A stretch of 64,000 nt of DNA from Rhodamnia argentea. Taxonomy: Eukaryota; Streptophyta; Magnoliopsida; Myrtales; Myrtaceae. The stretch is from assembly GCF_020921035.1 (NCBI RefSeq), contig NC_063151.1:27534934-27598933 (forward strand), given 5' to 3'. Shown here piece by piece: positions 45,991 to 58,338 of the stretch; the stretch's first letter is position 1, and each line of letters starts with the position of its first letter. Under the pieces are notes generated by a model that had not been told where the DNA came from, ran no database searches, and saw only the letters and a list, made by a program, of their open reading frames with translations. The position numbers were made by a program, and so were the translations under genes.

Positions 45991-46866
45991 GCCTACGATC
46001 TGTGCGTGACAAGTTTCAGCTTTGCTCGCAAGCTGTTCGACGTAATGCCCAAGCAGAGAATTTACCGGAGGAGGAACAGGAAAGAGTGTAAGCAGAGAAG
46101 TGGAAGGAGGCGCTAACCTGGGCTTGGCCTTTAGGCTTTAAACACCCAACTCATCTCCCGGAGCCCAATCAAGTCAACAAGTCGTCCTGAAAATTTGATC
46201 GACCGTGTAACCGAAAACTCAGTTACAATTTAAGGGCCGCTATATAATGTCTTTTGTAGCAGATTACAAACATGTTAATTCCTTCCTTTCAAAATCATCA
46301 ATCCAAGCCACTCCAAGATGCTGGCCATATCAAATCAACATGTCACTCGGCTCTAGACACAACAAGAATCGCATCGATCGCGGTACCACGATCTGATTAT
46401 TCCCGATACGAAGGTCGCGTATCGTCCCAAGCTGGCGGAGGAAGGGAAAAAGGAAAAAAGATTCGTGGCAATGTTTTAGACCTCTTTAAGTTCTTTCTCT
46501 AATCTCTATTACCCCCAAAGAGGAAAAGGTGAATAGCTTGCTTTGCATGGTGAGTTCATGAAAAAGAATTATACAGCATTACATTATTGATCCTGTTGGA
46601 ACTCTATCATACAACGGTATTCGAATGTTAATCCTCCTTTTGAGGAGAAAATTGTAATTGAACGAACAATGTTTAGAGCTAAAAGTCATAGCTCAATGCC
46701 TATCATGCATGTACATATACAACCATCCACCAGCATCTTTCCCTCATTTCGTCCTCCTGCTTATTGATGCACCGGAAATGCCGGTTTCACTGGCAGGCTT
46801 CAATCTTCAACCTTCAACCTTCACGTAAGCCAAAGAATTGCTTGCTCGGCCTATAGGCATAGGCAG
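45991..46866. other. Spacer between IMP1 and solanesyl diphosphate synthase genes
   Basis: Holds the IMP1 promoter (genes point the same way, minus) and the 3' untranslated region of the synthase. No gene or strong motif seen. Confidence 0.55.
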
Positions 46867-49596
46867 CTAATCTATCCTTTCGAGATTATACATCACCATG
46901 TCCTCAAGGGCTAACCTGAAGGCGCTTTGAGGAAGGCATCTTAGATTCTGGACTGCGAGATCAGCCTTTTCTTTTGCTAATTGTTGAGCTCTTTCTATGC
47001 CGCCGCAGCTTTTGACCAACTGAATCGCTTCGTCAAGAGAACCTGTTTCGCAGAACTCTGATTCGATGATTTCTCTAAGTTTTGGCTCCGTCTCTAGAGT
47101 GAAAATAACCGGCGCGGTTAAGTTTCCTTTCACGAGATCGCTTCCAGCCGGTTTGCCCAATTGCTCGGCCGACTGTGTAAAATCCAATATGTCATCGACC
47201 ACTTGGAATGAAAGGCCCAGGTTCTTCCCGTATTCATACATTTGCCCCGTAATGTTGCTATCCACCCCACTGAAAATGGCAGCTCCCTTGGTGCTGGCAG
47301 CAATTAAGGAAGCTGTCTTATAGTAGCTTTTGATAAGATACTCTTCGAGATGCGTGTCGCAGTCGAACAAGCTCGATGCCTGCTTTATTTCACCACTTGC
47401 AAAATCCTTAATAACCTGCCAAAACATGTACAATGGTACTGGATATAATTGCTTATGTGACTATGTCTATACTCCAGGTTTGAGTTTTGCCAACTCAGAA
47501 GGCAATCAGCAGTCGAAGTTACTAGTGTGTTAAAATGAAACAAAGGACTTACCTGGCTAATGAGTTTGATGACTTCGAGATTCTCAAGATTTGCAAGATA
47601 CCATGATGACTGTGCAAACATGAAGTCCCCGGCCAGTACTGCCACCCTTGTTCCGTAAAGCTGGTGAACCGCTTCCTTCCCTGAAAAGTATGGAGTTCAT
47701 ATAAAGTTAGGCTTTTCAAGAAGGGAGCAAAATGGAGCATCTCCCAGGCAGCACTATCCTAACAACCAAAAACAAAGGAACTTTCTCTCACTGCAGACGT
47801 TGACAATACATTTGTGAATTTGACAGTTGAAATAAAAGATTGCAGCATCCCATTAGGGAAACAATTTGACAACTTCCTGTTGCTAACTTATAACCTTCGC
47901 AAAGTTGGTTGACCCACTGTTCATACCACAATCCAAAGGGAGGTTTATATATTCTGGTTATTGAACCAACAGGCTGCAGCTGCAGCTGCTCTACGACAGT
48001 CACAGTGCTTCATCTGATGCACCGACACCCAAAGCATGAGATGCTATACAATGGAAAAAGAAAAATACTTACCTCTTCGCATATCACTGTCATCTAACAC
48101 ATCATCATGTATCAAGCTTGCAGTATGGATCATCTCTATTATCTCTGCTAGACGCCTGTGCTCTCTCGTAAGTTCTCTGAGAAGGTATGGAAGGTACAAT
48201 TACAGCAAGACCTTAATAGAAAACCGATTGTAAAAAAAATGAGAAATGCTTACTTCAGACCCATTATTTCTGCTGTGGCTCTAGAGACAAGGAAGACCAA
48301 AGCAGGTCTCATCCTCTTCCCACCAGCCCCAAATATTTGATCAGCAGCAGACATTAAAACTGGATTATCTGCACCTACAATCTACCAGAGAAATATAATC
48401 AGAGTAGCTTTAACTAATTGCCGAGTCTTTCCCATAAAACACCTTGGCTATAATGGAGTCAATTAACTGAAAAAATTAAGGACAGAGGATTCGTAGGATG
48501 GAGCTTGTATCCCCACTTTACCCCGCAGAAGAAACCTCAAGGGTTTTTATTTAAGCTGGCAAACTACTGTTAGAAACTTGAAGTTTACTCTATAAATGGC
48601 CATGCAGGACTGTGACACGTGCATTTTGGCCTTTCAAACGCATGTGCAAGATTCAATGCTATGGCAATAGATGACATTACTTCAGGTTCCCGAGGCAAGA
48701 CATAACACAATCCATAGAACACAAAAGAGTGGACACTCTGAAGAGTAGACAGAGAGTAAGAACCAGGATCTGTTTCCCTAACATGCTTTAATTTTCTGAT
48801 CAATGTGTACAGGAAGCTTCAGCAAAAATCGAGTCAACTACAAGGAGTCTTCACTTCTGAACCCTCAACTCTTTTTTGTCCTCCGATGCATAGAACGAAT
48901 GGTCTAGACTCCACATTATTCATCTGAAGATGGAAAGACCATATGCAACAGATATTCTATTACATGGGTGATTTCAAGACATGCCCTTTCCCAAAATGCC
49001 TTCAGCCAGACAACAGCTACCAACAGAAAACAGGCGAAATCATCTCAACAAGACGAATCTTACCGTTCGAAGATTTTGATTCAGTGTCTGCAAGTCATCA
49101 GCAACAACTTCAAACGAATTTGAGAGTAATATGGGGCCTCTTGGCTCTTCCTTCAAATCCAACACTTGCGAAGGACTTTGAGCAATACCTGAATCTATTA
49201 CAACCAGTGAAACTACTGTAAGATGCTGTGGAGTTCAACTGAACACAATTGGTGAACAAGAAACAAACTTTGGGTTGCAAGACAGAAACATTACTATCAC
49301 CCATGAAATTAAGTATGACTAATCCAAAAACATCAAAAAGAGCCCAGACGAGAACAATTGCTGACAAAGAAACCGTTACCATCAAGAAGAGTATTGGGGG
49401 CCTTGGTTGAAGAAACCCGACACGAGGCAATATCTCGACGGAAGCAAAACAACCTCCGAGCGGCGAAGTCTCCGCAATTCCTGCTCCTCGTATCGGCGTT
49501 CGCATACTTTCTCACTGACGACCTGTCGAATGAAGCATTTGAAGAACACCCACAAGCAACCAAGTCCAGGAGGTTACGGCATGTCATTGACATCAT
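46867..49596 (-). CDS. SPS: Solanesyl diphosphate synthase, plastid type
   Basis: Trans-long-chain prenyltransferase that builds the C45 side chain of plastoquinone-9 by adding isopentenyl units to an allylic diphosphate. Exons (minus): 49380-49596, 49064-49188, 48254-48381, 48073-48176, 47553-47680, 46867-47415; 1251 bases, 416 residues. The first exon is a Ser/Arg/Cys-rich transit peptide ([19 protein letters not shown]). Next come [20 protein letters not shown], the first Asp-rich motif HDDVLDDSD (Asp 181-185) and the second, VVDDILD (308-312). [20 protein letters not shown] lies between them and the C-terminus is [12 protein letters not shown], identical in style to Arabidopsis SPS1/SPS2. 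Both Asp motifs are intact. Length matches (Arabidopsis about 406). The frame is open upstream to 49641 but the first ATG is 49596. Confidence 0.95.
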
Positions 49597-51006
49597 CCTC
49601 AGCGAACCGAGATAAATCAAATCTCCGCAATTTATCACCAAAACTTATAGTCACAAGAAAATGAATGGGGACAAAAAAAAAATTTCTCAATATCTCGGGG
49701 AAGAGAGGGTCCGGAAGCAGACAATCATCGCAAGAATGATTGAACTCACTAAAAGAGTTCAATGTTCAATGAATCCGAAAACGAAAAAATTTCAAACTTT
49801 AGCTGACTCGTGGTGCTCTGTTTTCCCTTTTTTTGCCGCTCTAATAATCACAAAGAACCTCACAAAAGGGAAAGAAAGAGTGAATATTGGGTGGATACTG
49901 AAAGCCCACATGGGACGTAGGTTTCTTATCTAGCTCTCAACTTTGAAGTGCGGCCAGTAGCGTTCGGTCTGCTTTTGCCCAAGTTTCGTGCGACAGGAAG
50001 CAGAGCGAGGACACAGACGTGACATCACATGTGATGAAGAGAAAAACAACCAACGGGTCAAATATTTATTTGCCTAAAACTGCAGTTGGTGGTCCAATTG
50101 CAGCCATGTAATCCCCTTTCTTAACCACGGATTGTCCCATGGTATATCAGCAATGGCCGCCACGTGTGCGATCACCGTCGCTGGGACTCCAGGGGGAAGT
50201 AAATGTCAGGTTTTGATTCATTAAGACAGATTACTAGATTAGTCTCCTCCCAATCTGTCATAAAATGACAGACCTGCCAAACGTCGTTTGCGACATTCAT
50301 CTACGAAGACCTCACAGGAAGAAGGTTAGGCCCAACCATACAAAAGCACCCAAAGGGGCAAAAATAAAGGGTCATTGATTTTAGTTTGGAGGGCTATCAG
50401 TTGTCACGATAAATGACTTTCTGATGTCCGAAATTTAGAAGAGGGTGACCCTTTTCTATTTTTCTGCACAAACCTCTGACAAGTCTTGTGATTAATGTTC
50501 CATGAAAGTAAATCTACCGATCAAATTTAAGCTGTGCTGTTAATTAAAATGCGATTCGCTTGGTTTAGTTTGACACATAGGTATGGCACGCACGAGAGAA
50601 GAACAATCAGGATTAGGAGCTGATATGATCATTGAACTGGCTGAACAGAGATAACCAAAACCGAAAACCTTTTTTCTTTTTCCTCCACATTCTTGCAGCA
50701 ACTAAAACTTGGGCAAAACTAACGTAAGATGCGAAGAAGACTAGATAGATTTGTCCTCCGACACACGAGAGGATTGCAGCTTATTATGACGACGAGCTAC
50801 TGCAGCTTCTCCTTCAGTACCGGCTGCTATTCATACTTGCAGTCGCCATAGCCTGCCAGTCGACATGACATCATGTTAGAACAATTGCATACTCTTGGAA
50901 ATGGCCAAACATACATGTTTGTTATTGTTTTTGCCATGACCTAAGGAAACGAGAACCACCACGTTATAAATAAGATATACCCCTATAGGGATGACCAATG
51001 CACTTA
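49597..51006. other. Spacer between synthase and X8 genes
   Basis: Promoter and 5' leader of the synthase gene, then the 3' flank of the X8 gene. The overlapping open frames around 49358-49933 are shadows of the transit-peptide exon or chance. No other feature seen. Confidence 0.55.
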
Positions 51007-51943
51007 TCAGTAGCCGAAGGGGTTGACTTTACTTGGATCGGTCATGACGACGAGGCCCGACTTCCTGAAATCGCAGTTCCACCAATTCCGCCCATTGGCG
51101 GAATAGTAGAGATTCATGGCTACGGAGGCGTGGTTGATCAGATTATCTGGATAGGAGCAAGGGCAACCCTTTTGAAGAATCTGGCAATCCACCTGAGAGC
51201 ATGCGTAGTCGACGTTCGCCATCAGGGCCGCCTGCTCTGACGAAGGCTTGGCTACGCACCACGTTTTCTGCCACGCAATTGGAACAACTCCAACAATCAG
51301 CATTTATTTTCCTCTTCATCACATTTCATTCATCAGTAGTTTTCTTGGACGAGTGTCGAGAAGGACTGAAATACCTGGGCATTTACCATCTCGACAAGTT
51401 CCCCTGAAGTAACACCTCAAATCAGAGTTCGTAAAAAGTTAGAAAACGTCGCAGAAATCTAATATGGTCTGGACTACCGGATTCACATTTGGGCAGAGGA
51501 TTGCTTCTTCTGCTAAAATCTAATTGTTATAGAACTGCTATTCTTGCAACTATTTCATTGATAAAAAATCATCCATGCAGAAGCAGAAAAAGGAAACGCC
51601 AGGAGATGAGACCATGATATGAAGCGTCAGAAAACTAGTTGTGCTAGATCTATCGTGGTTTTCTTACTCCCATGTGGGTAATGAAAACTGACTCGTGCAG
51701 ATACAACCAACCGAGATTCAAAAGAAACTGCAGAACTCGAAAACCTTGAAATCATAAAGACACACAGAGACACAGACACCACAAAGAACAAGAACTGTCA
51801 AACGGGTTTCTTCTCACCTTCCTGAAACAGCTACGGCTCTTTCTAGGTCACACTAACGTGAAGGTGAAGGCTTAGGCTTTCCCATTACCTGATCTGAAGC
51901 AAAGGAAAACGAGGAGATAAACAGAGACCAATGCTTTCGCCAT
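51007..51943 (-). CDS. Secreted X8 (CBM43) domain protein
   Basis: Small cell-wall protein with a beta-1,3-glucan (callose) binding X8 domain. Exons (minus): 51889-51943, 51375-51403, 51007-51267; 345 bases, 114 residues. Signal peptide MAKALVSVYLLVFLCFRSG, short linker ELVEMVNAQ from a 29-base micro-exon, then the X8 domain (KTWCVAKPSSEQAALMANVD, DYACSQVDCQILQKGCPC, NHASVAMNLYYSANGRN, WNCDFRKSGLVV) with all six cysteines. No catalytic glucanase domain, no clear GPI signal. It matches the size of At1g78520 as I recall it, and that gene also neighbours SPS1 in Arabidopsis. The micro-exon was placed by frame and splice sites; its donor is GTATTT. Confidence 0.88.
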
Positions 51944-52565
51944 GGACGATGAACGTTGAACGTTGCTGCGACCCTAGTCCTCCACTTGCTTGCTTCAGAA
52001 ACGATGAAGCAATCAGCAAGACGACGTGGTTCGTGACGGAGATTAAAAAGGGCCTGAGCGAAAGGAGACCGTTTTGGGAGAAGATCAAACGGCTCCATTA
52101 ATTTTCGCGCAGAGGAGGAGAATCGTCACCCACGGAATCTGTTCTTAAAGGAAAACGAGAGGGCAGACTCGCACGTCATCGTCACTACAACTCTGCAAAT
52201 TTTTTTCCGCGCGCGCTCTCTCTCGGTCACACTCTCAGCGCACTCCGCTCGAAAACAGTCCTTTTCTATTTCCGCTTTCTTCCCAACGTGGTCGCTCAAT
52301 TGTTCCATTTCACTTTCCTGAGTTTAATGGGATGGTGGCGGGTTCGGGGGTGCACGGGAGCCCCTCCTCTCTTTCAATGTATCCGACGAAATAAATACAG
52401 CCATACGAGATCGATGTGATCCATCAACATTTGATTGATTGAGTCTCTACTAGTTTGACCTTCACCCCTCGTCAAATTTGACTCATAATCTCCCACTGAA
52501 TAAAGTAGAGAAAATTCCAAATAAAAATCTGAAAAAACCTCATTATTTAAAAAAAAAAAAGATCT
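51944..52565. other. Upstream region of X8 gene
   Basis: Leader and promoter of the X8 gene, including pyrimidine- and GC-rich sequence (CGCGCGCGC near 52208). No other gene seen. Minus-strand open frames at 51853-52098 overlap the true first exon in another frame. Confidence 0.5.
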
Positions 52566-52867
52566 GATCAAAGGGTCTTTCATCATTTACTTATTATTAT
52601 TATTTTTTTCTTTCTTTTTTTTCCTTTCTTCTCACCGGTGGCTAGTCTCAGGTGATGGTTGGCCACTAGCAAGGGCCGTCCTTGCCTGGGCTAGTAGAGG
52701 GTGGCCTTTGCCTGCAAGAGCTGAGGGCTGCCCTCGCCGCCCTCGAGGGCGGCCTCGCCCATCGCTTGCTAGTGGCTGGCCACCGCCCGAGAAGAAAGGA
52801 AAAAGAAAATAATAAAGATAAAAAAGATAAAGATAAAAAAAAATAAATGACAAAAATGCCTTTGATC
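52566..52867. mobile_element. GC-centred hairpin (foldback MITE-like) element
   Basis: About 302 bases forming one long imperfect palindrome. The ends are GATCAAAGGG and GCCTTTGATC. The outer arms are T-rich (TTTCTTT then CCTTTCTTCTC) and A-rich (GAGAAGAAAGG then AAAAAGAAAA). The inner arms GGTTGGCCACTAGCAAGG and CTTGCTAGTGGCTGGCC pair, and the centre is the GC-rich palindrome CGCCCTCGAGGGCG. No coding capacity; the open frames across it are artefacts of its composition. Confidence 0.75.
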
Positions 52868-53432
52868 GGGCTCGGCACTTCAAACTATATCAAGTTTCCC
52901 TACATGAAAGATGGTGTGGCACTTTCGACGATTTGGATCTCACACGATCTTTTTATGTGCAGGTTCCATAGTTTGCACTTTAAGCCTTCTCCTGGATATG
53001 CAGGCTAGAAAAGTCCCAAAAAAGATATCTTTTCAACTCGAGCCAATCAACTGCCCGAGCAAAATCAAATTAACTGTACCTTACATTTAGTTTTCGATAT
53101 GCAGCGGACTGAGGATGCGACAAAGAAAAAGAGGACGATAGGGCAATACAATGGTAACCCCGAAGCGCCGGATTCTGGAATTTTTTCCCTCAAATACTCT
53201 TTGCCGAAGAAACTCAATGATGCTAGTTTCCAAGAATGACACTATCTGCTGCAAATGATTACCTGAGAAGCATGAAAGAACAAGAGATTTAATAACACAG
53301 GAATTTGAACTAAACAGATAAATGCAGCAAAAGTCATGATTACATTTTTACTGTATGTATCGTCATAACCTAGAGAGCACAAGCCCCTGGCAGAAATCTT
53401 CAAGAAGATAACTGACTTTGGAACACCCTGCG
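52868..53432. other. 3' flank of SH2 gene
   Basis: Between the hairpin element and the stop codon of the minus-strand SH2 gene. No gene seen. Confidence 0.5.
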
Positions 53433-56400
53433 TTAATTGGACGGAAATATTGATGTGTTATTAGCAGCGGCAATTATAAGACTACTTCTATCGTATAGAA
53501 AGGCTCGAGTAACATGGAGTAAATCTTGCCTTCCCAATTGAGATAGTCCGGGCTCCATCAGCAGCAGCTCCCCCAGGGGCCTACTGCTCCTTTGGCCATC
53601 ATCAAAGGAAAACAATAACAAAGACGGGAAACTCTCAAGTTCAGGAACAAGTTGTGTGCTAGGCATTGTTTTAGAAATATTGGCAAATGTGTCGGAAAAT
53701 GAAAGAAGAAATAGATGAAGTGACAGACCTGCAGGCATAATCAACGGAAAGGAGCCTGTGGCGAAGATTGTAATCGTTGCCGATGTAAGACACAACCAAG
53801 CAACCTGCATCAGGGTGGGGCCAGCTCCTTGATGTGGGAAACCGAAGAACAAAAGTTCCAGGTTCTTGATGGCCCCTTGGACTTCGAAGTGAAGCTTCTG
53901 CTTCCTCCTTAGTTATGAAACCTTCTATCCATCTAGGGGATACAGAATTCCACAATGCCTTCACCGAATCTCTCAATAGCGCGAGAGCTACAGGGTATAA
54001 CCAACACCACATACTCTCAAAATTCTCTTGCATCAAATAATCTTGGCAACCAGAGATTCTCCTCAGAAGCTCGAAGTCCTGTGGCAAGAGAGAGAGAGAA
54101 AGATATCATCAAATTCATGACCGATTCTCTATTGAAGAGCTTCCCTAACCATTCAAATGAAATAGGCACCTCTCCGTTCCAAAGCGAAAGGAAAGTTGAG
54201 CCAGTAAATGAATGCTTATGTGCCCCATTGTCCAACTCTTCCATGTCTGGATTTGGGACAGTGGACTCACAATTGGACACACGTGTTTGGCCACATGAAT
54301 GTGCAAAAGCTAAATTTTGCCTTTGAAGTCAGATAGCAATACGTGTGAACTAGCATAGCATGGCTTTCCAGATTGTTTTATGTTCTCTTACAGACATGGC
54401 TTTCTACATAATTCTGTTCCCTTCACGAATTCTACATGTTTCTTTTCCACCTTCTCACAATGTAATAGTAACTCAATTGCTATGTGTTAATGTGGCATTT
54501 CTGCCACTAAGATTGAGGAGAAAAATCAGTTCTCTTAAAAGGCAAAGCATCTCAAAAAACCTCCGAGAATCTACTCCATTTTTTTGTTGAATTCCAAGAC
54601 TCTACTCCTTAATCAGTACAAACGTAGCCACTTTCCTTTTTTTACTTCTGTTTTTTTTAAGTACCCTTCATCTTGGACTAAGGAAAGAAAGCTATAGCCT
54701 CAATAGTCTATAACAGACATTGAATTTGGACCACGTGCATCTGAAGCAATCTTTCAGAAATAAATAGATGTACTTAGTCACAGTCAATAGCCAATGCATG
54801 ATGAAGTAAAAGGTCCCCAGGACACAAGGAGCACATACTTTAAATAGCGGCTGAAAGGAAATGGTTCCGACCATCTTCCTCTTCCATTAAACAGACAATC
54901 ATAGTACGCGTGTATGCATGAGTAAGGGGGTGTGTGTGTGTGTGTGTGTGTGTGAGGGAGGGAGGGAGGGAGGGAGGGAGGGAGGGAGGGAGGGAGAACC
55001 TGTTGGGAAAGAGTTCTGGTATTGCAGGAAGCAATCTTCATAAAGTACTCTTCAATCTCATAGACAGCACTCTCCCAGTGAACACGGCTGGTGTTTTGTG
55101 AAATCAAGCTCCATAGTTTTGTTCCTTCCTCTATCATTTTCTTTGCAACTGCAATTTGGTTCCTGAAAAATTAAAAAAAAAAAAGTATTATGGATACACA
55201 AGGTTCAAGTACACTTTTATTGACAGTGTGGTAGTGACACAAGGGGAGACCAGCAAACTATGGCAGGTAGGAAAACTACTTAGCAGCAATGAGCAATACC
55301 ATCACTATTAAGTACTCAGAGAACACTGCTGTATCATGCATCAATGAGAAATATCGATTTCAGGTTCGGACATAGTTGGTCAATTGGCAACAAGAAAGTA
55401 AAACATGTGCGAAGACTAGTACTTCAGCCAGCTTGTGGTTGGCTTTGGAAGACAACCACTAACAAACACAAGCATTTCAGACAAATATAGCCTATCTCCA
55501 CATAAGGAAAATGGTAAGTATAGTCTCTATCAGCATCCCGATAGAACAACTAAAGAGATAGGAACTTACCGATGATGGGAGCATCCAGTGTACATGGAGA
55601 CCTGATTCGCAAGTCCCAAAACTTCTTCATCTGAAGCAGATACTGCAAACTCCTTCAGCAGAAGAGCCCTCTCATGTGAGCCTGCTAAGCAGTACCTAAA
55701 AGTGATAGAATCTGAAACTGCTTTTCCAACACTGGGCATACTCTTGGAATTTGAATTTCGCATTTTAGTACATTCAGAATCTGAAGAAAGCTTCTCTGCA
55801 GCTTCAAAATTCTTCAATATCATGCGTGGGCTTGTCCCGAAACTATCCTTAGCCTGATCGACATTTAGATTGTATTCACATCAAGAGAGAACTTCACAAG
55901 ACAAAATTCCAGAATTCAAGAACAAGAAGCTGAAAATCATTCAGAGTGCTGACAACATATAAAGATGGTAGCACTTTTCCAGTGCTTTGTCGCAAAACAA
56001 ATTTGGCATTCGCCAAATTAAAGTACTCTCCTCAAGTAAAATTTATTTGGAGTGACTTTACTTTTTTACTTTTGACTTTTTTCGAATCTTGCAGCACATC
56101 ATTTTTGACATTCTCTAATCTAAACTCATAAAATATTTAACAATATCAACATGTTGACACACAGATTCATACAAAACTTATTCAAAATATTTTAAATTTA
56201 ACTAATACTTAGAATTTGATGCTAGGTAAAAGAGTTACTTTTGACTTTCCATAAATTCCAACATAAAAAAAAAACCATAAATATTCCACTTTCTTCCAAT
56301 ATGGCATGTAAAGATATTTTTTTTAATCCAGAGGAGCATGAGGAGGGAAAATCTAGATGTAGCATAAGGCAGTAACCAGGGTCGTTGATAGCAACCATTT

Positions 56401-58304
56401 ATGGTTCATGACTGTCTTGCGGTTCCACCAATAAGTCCTCCTCTTTATCATTAGTGCTAGTAATTACATTTTTTTTTTGTGGTCATATGTTAGTAATTAC
56501 ATCAAGAAACATGAAATCCGCTAGGACTTATCGGTAAAACTTGCGTAACCTATGGAAATTATACTGTAGTTTCCATTCTTCTAGTGGAAATGAGGAATTG
56601 TTAGCTGGAGACATTTCTTAGGCTTACCTATGATAAAGTATGCATTTACAAGAACAATTCACATGCATGCAAATTTTCGTGTGACTGGGAATGTATATGA
56701 GAGGAACTATTACTGGAAAGGGCTTGTAGCTCACCAGCACATCCAAACATGCTTCCCCATGCATAATAGCAATACCCTGCTCACAATCTCACAATGGATA
56801 TGCAGTGTAAAATGATGATCTGTCGTACCTTAAAGTCACTACGGATGTTAGAGTTGCATTCGTAATCCAGCTGCTGAAACGAATAATCGGCCTTTCCCAA
56901 TCTAACCCTTTTTGATGATGGACTAGGTTTCGCTTCACGTACAGTATTATGCTCAAGCTCTGGCATTTCATATTTGGAAGATACAGTACACTTAACTGGT
57001 AAAATGCCAGATGCTGGCCTTTTCCAAATTATCAGAGAGGATGTTCTGGCATTGCGGTTGCGAGAAATACAGCGGATGGGATTCGACAAAACCTCTAAGA
57101 AAGGATAATTTCCAGCCTGTGGTATGTTGAACCTCACACGGAACAACCTGTTATCACACTTGGATGAAAGCTGAAAAAGGACAAAAAGAGCATAAGTCTC
57201 GGGGACGAGAAAGTATTCTCCATGCAAGCTATATGAATTGTCTTCAATCAAAAACATCATACATACTCTTCTTTACGAGCACTACAGAGTTGAATTCGGA
57301 AAATGTTTTGGAATTGATTGAAGTTGATCAACTGTATAAAGTATGAACACTTAAAGTATGCCAAAAAGTATTTATATGGAAGTGCAAAAATTGGTCCAAT
57401 TTCTTCCAGTTCTCCTTTAAGCTTCCCTTCACAAGCCGATCTAATCATTATAGCTAACGATGTCTAAGAAAATATTCAACCAAAAGAAAAAAAAGATGCA
57501 TCTAATCCGCATTAATTTACAACCTACGCATATGATTACTCTGTCCAGCTAGTGATAAATGATATATTCAATTTGATTAGTCGATCTCGGAAGCATACTG
57601 GTACTCTTTAACATACTAATGCGATGCTAATATCAATTACCACGTGCCATTTACTTTTTGTAAGATTTGGTGGGACTACTGCCGATTGTTCTAAAAATTT
57701 ATAGCAGTTACATGAAAATGTGGTTAAATAGTTAATCACTCTAACACTCCCCCTCACGCTTAATCTAGTCTTTTTGCCTAGTACTAAGCGGGAAAATATT
57801 CCACTCATGACCTCTTGCTTTTATACCATGTAAGATTTGGTCGGACTACTATCGATTGTTCTAAAAACTTAAACTGTTAGATGACGGCGCGGTTTAATAT
57901 TAATTACTCTAACACCTTTCATGCATACAATCCCTCCAAATATTTGGAAACAAACTGCAAGCCACTGACACTATCTTTAATTCAGATGACAAGCTATCAA
58001 TGGCATAATACAAATCACACAGCCAACATCTACCTGAGATATCTTGAGCTTAAAAGAAGCACGCCCATGCAATAATTTGCTAGGTTTCTCATAGGAATCA
58101 AATTCAATTCCATCGTAGCTTGTCAACAGCGGGGCTTCATCATCACTGGTTTTCTCCACCAGCGATCCACTATTAGCATACAAAAGTGAAGCAATAACCT
58201 ACCAAATAAAAAAACGAAAAATATCAATTATTAAATGCAACTTATCAATGATTTTTTCCTTTTTCCTTTTTTCCTCTTATGATAGTTGTCTTTATGTGGG
58301 GTTG

Positions 58305-58338
<34 letters not shown>

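Noticed and set aside
52632..52883. Minus-strand open frames across the hairpin
   Set aside because: They are products of the palindromic GC-rich repeat, not conserved coding sequence.
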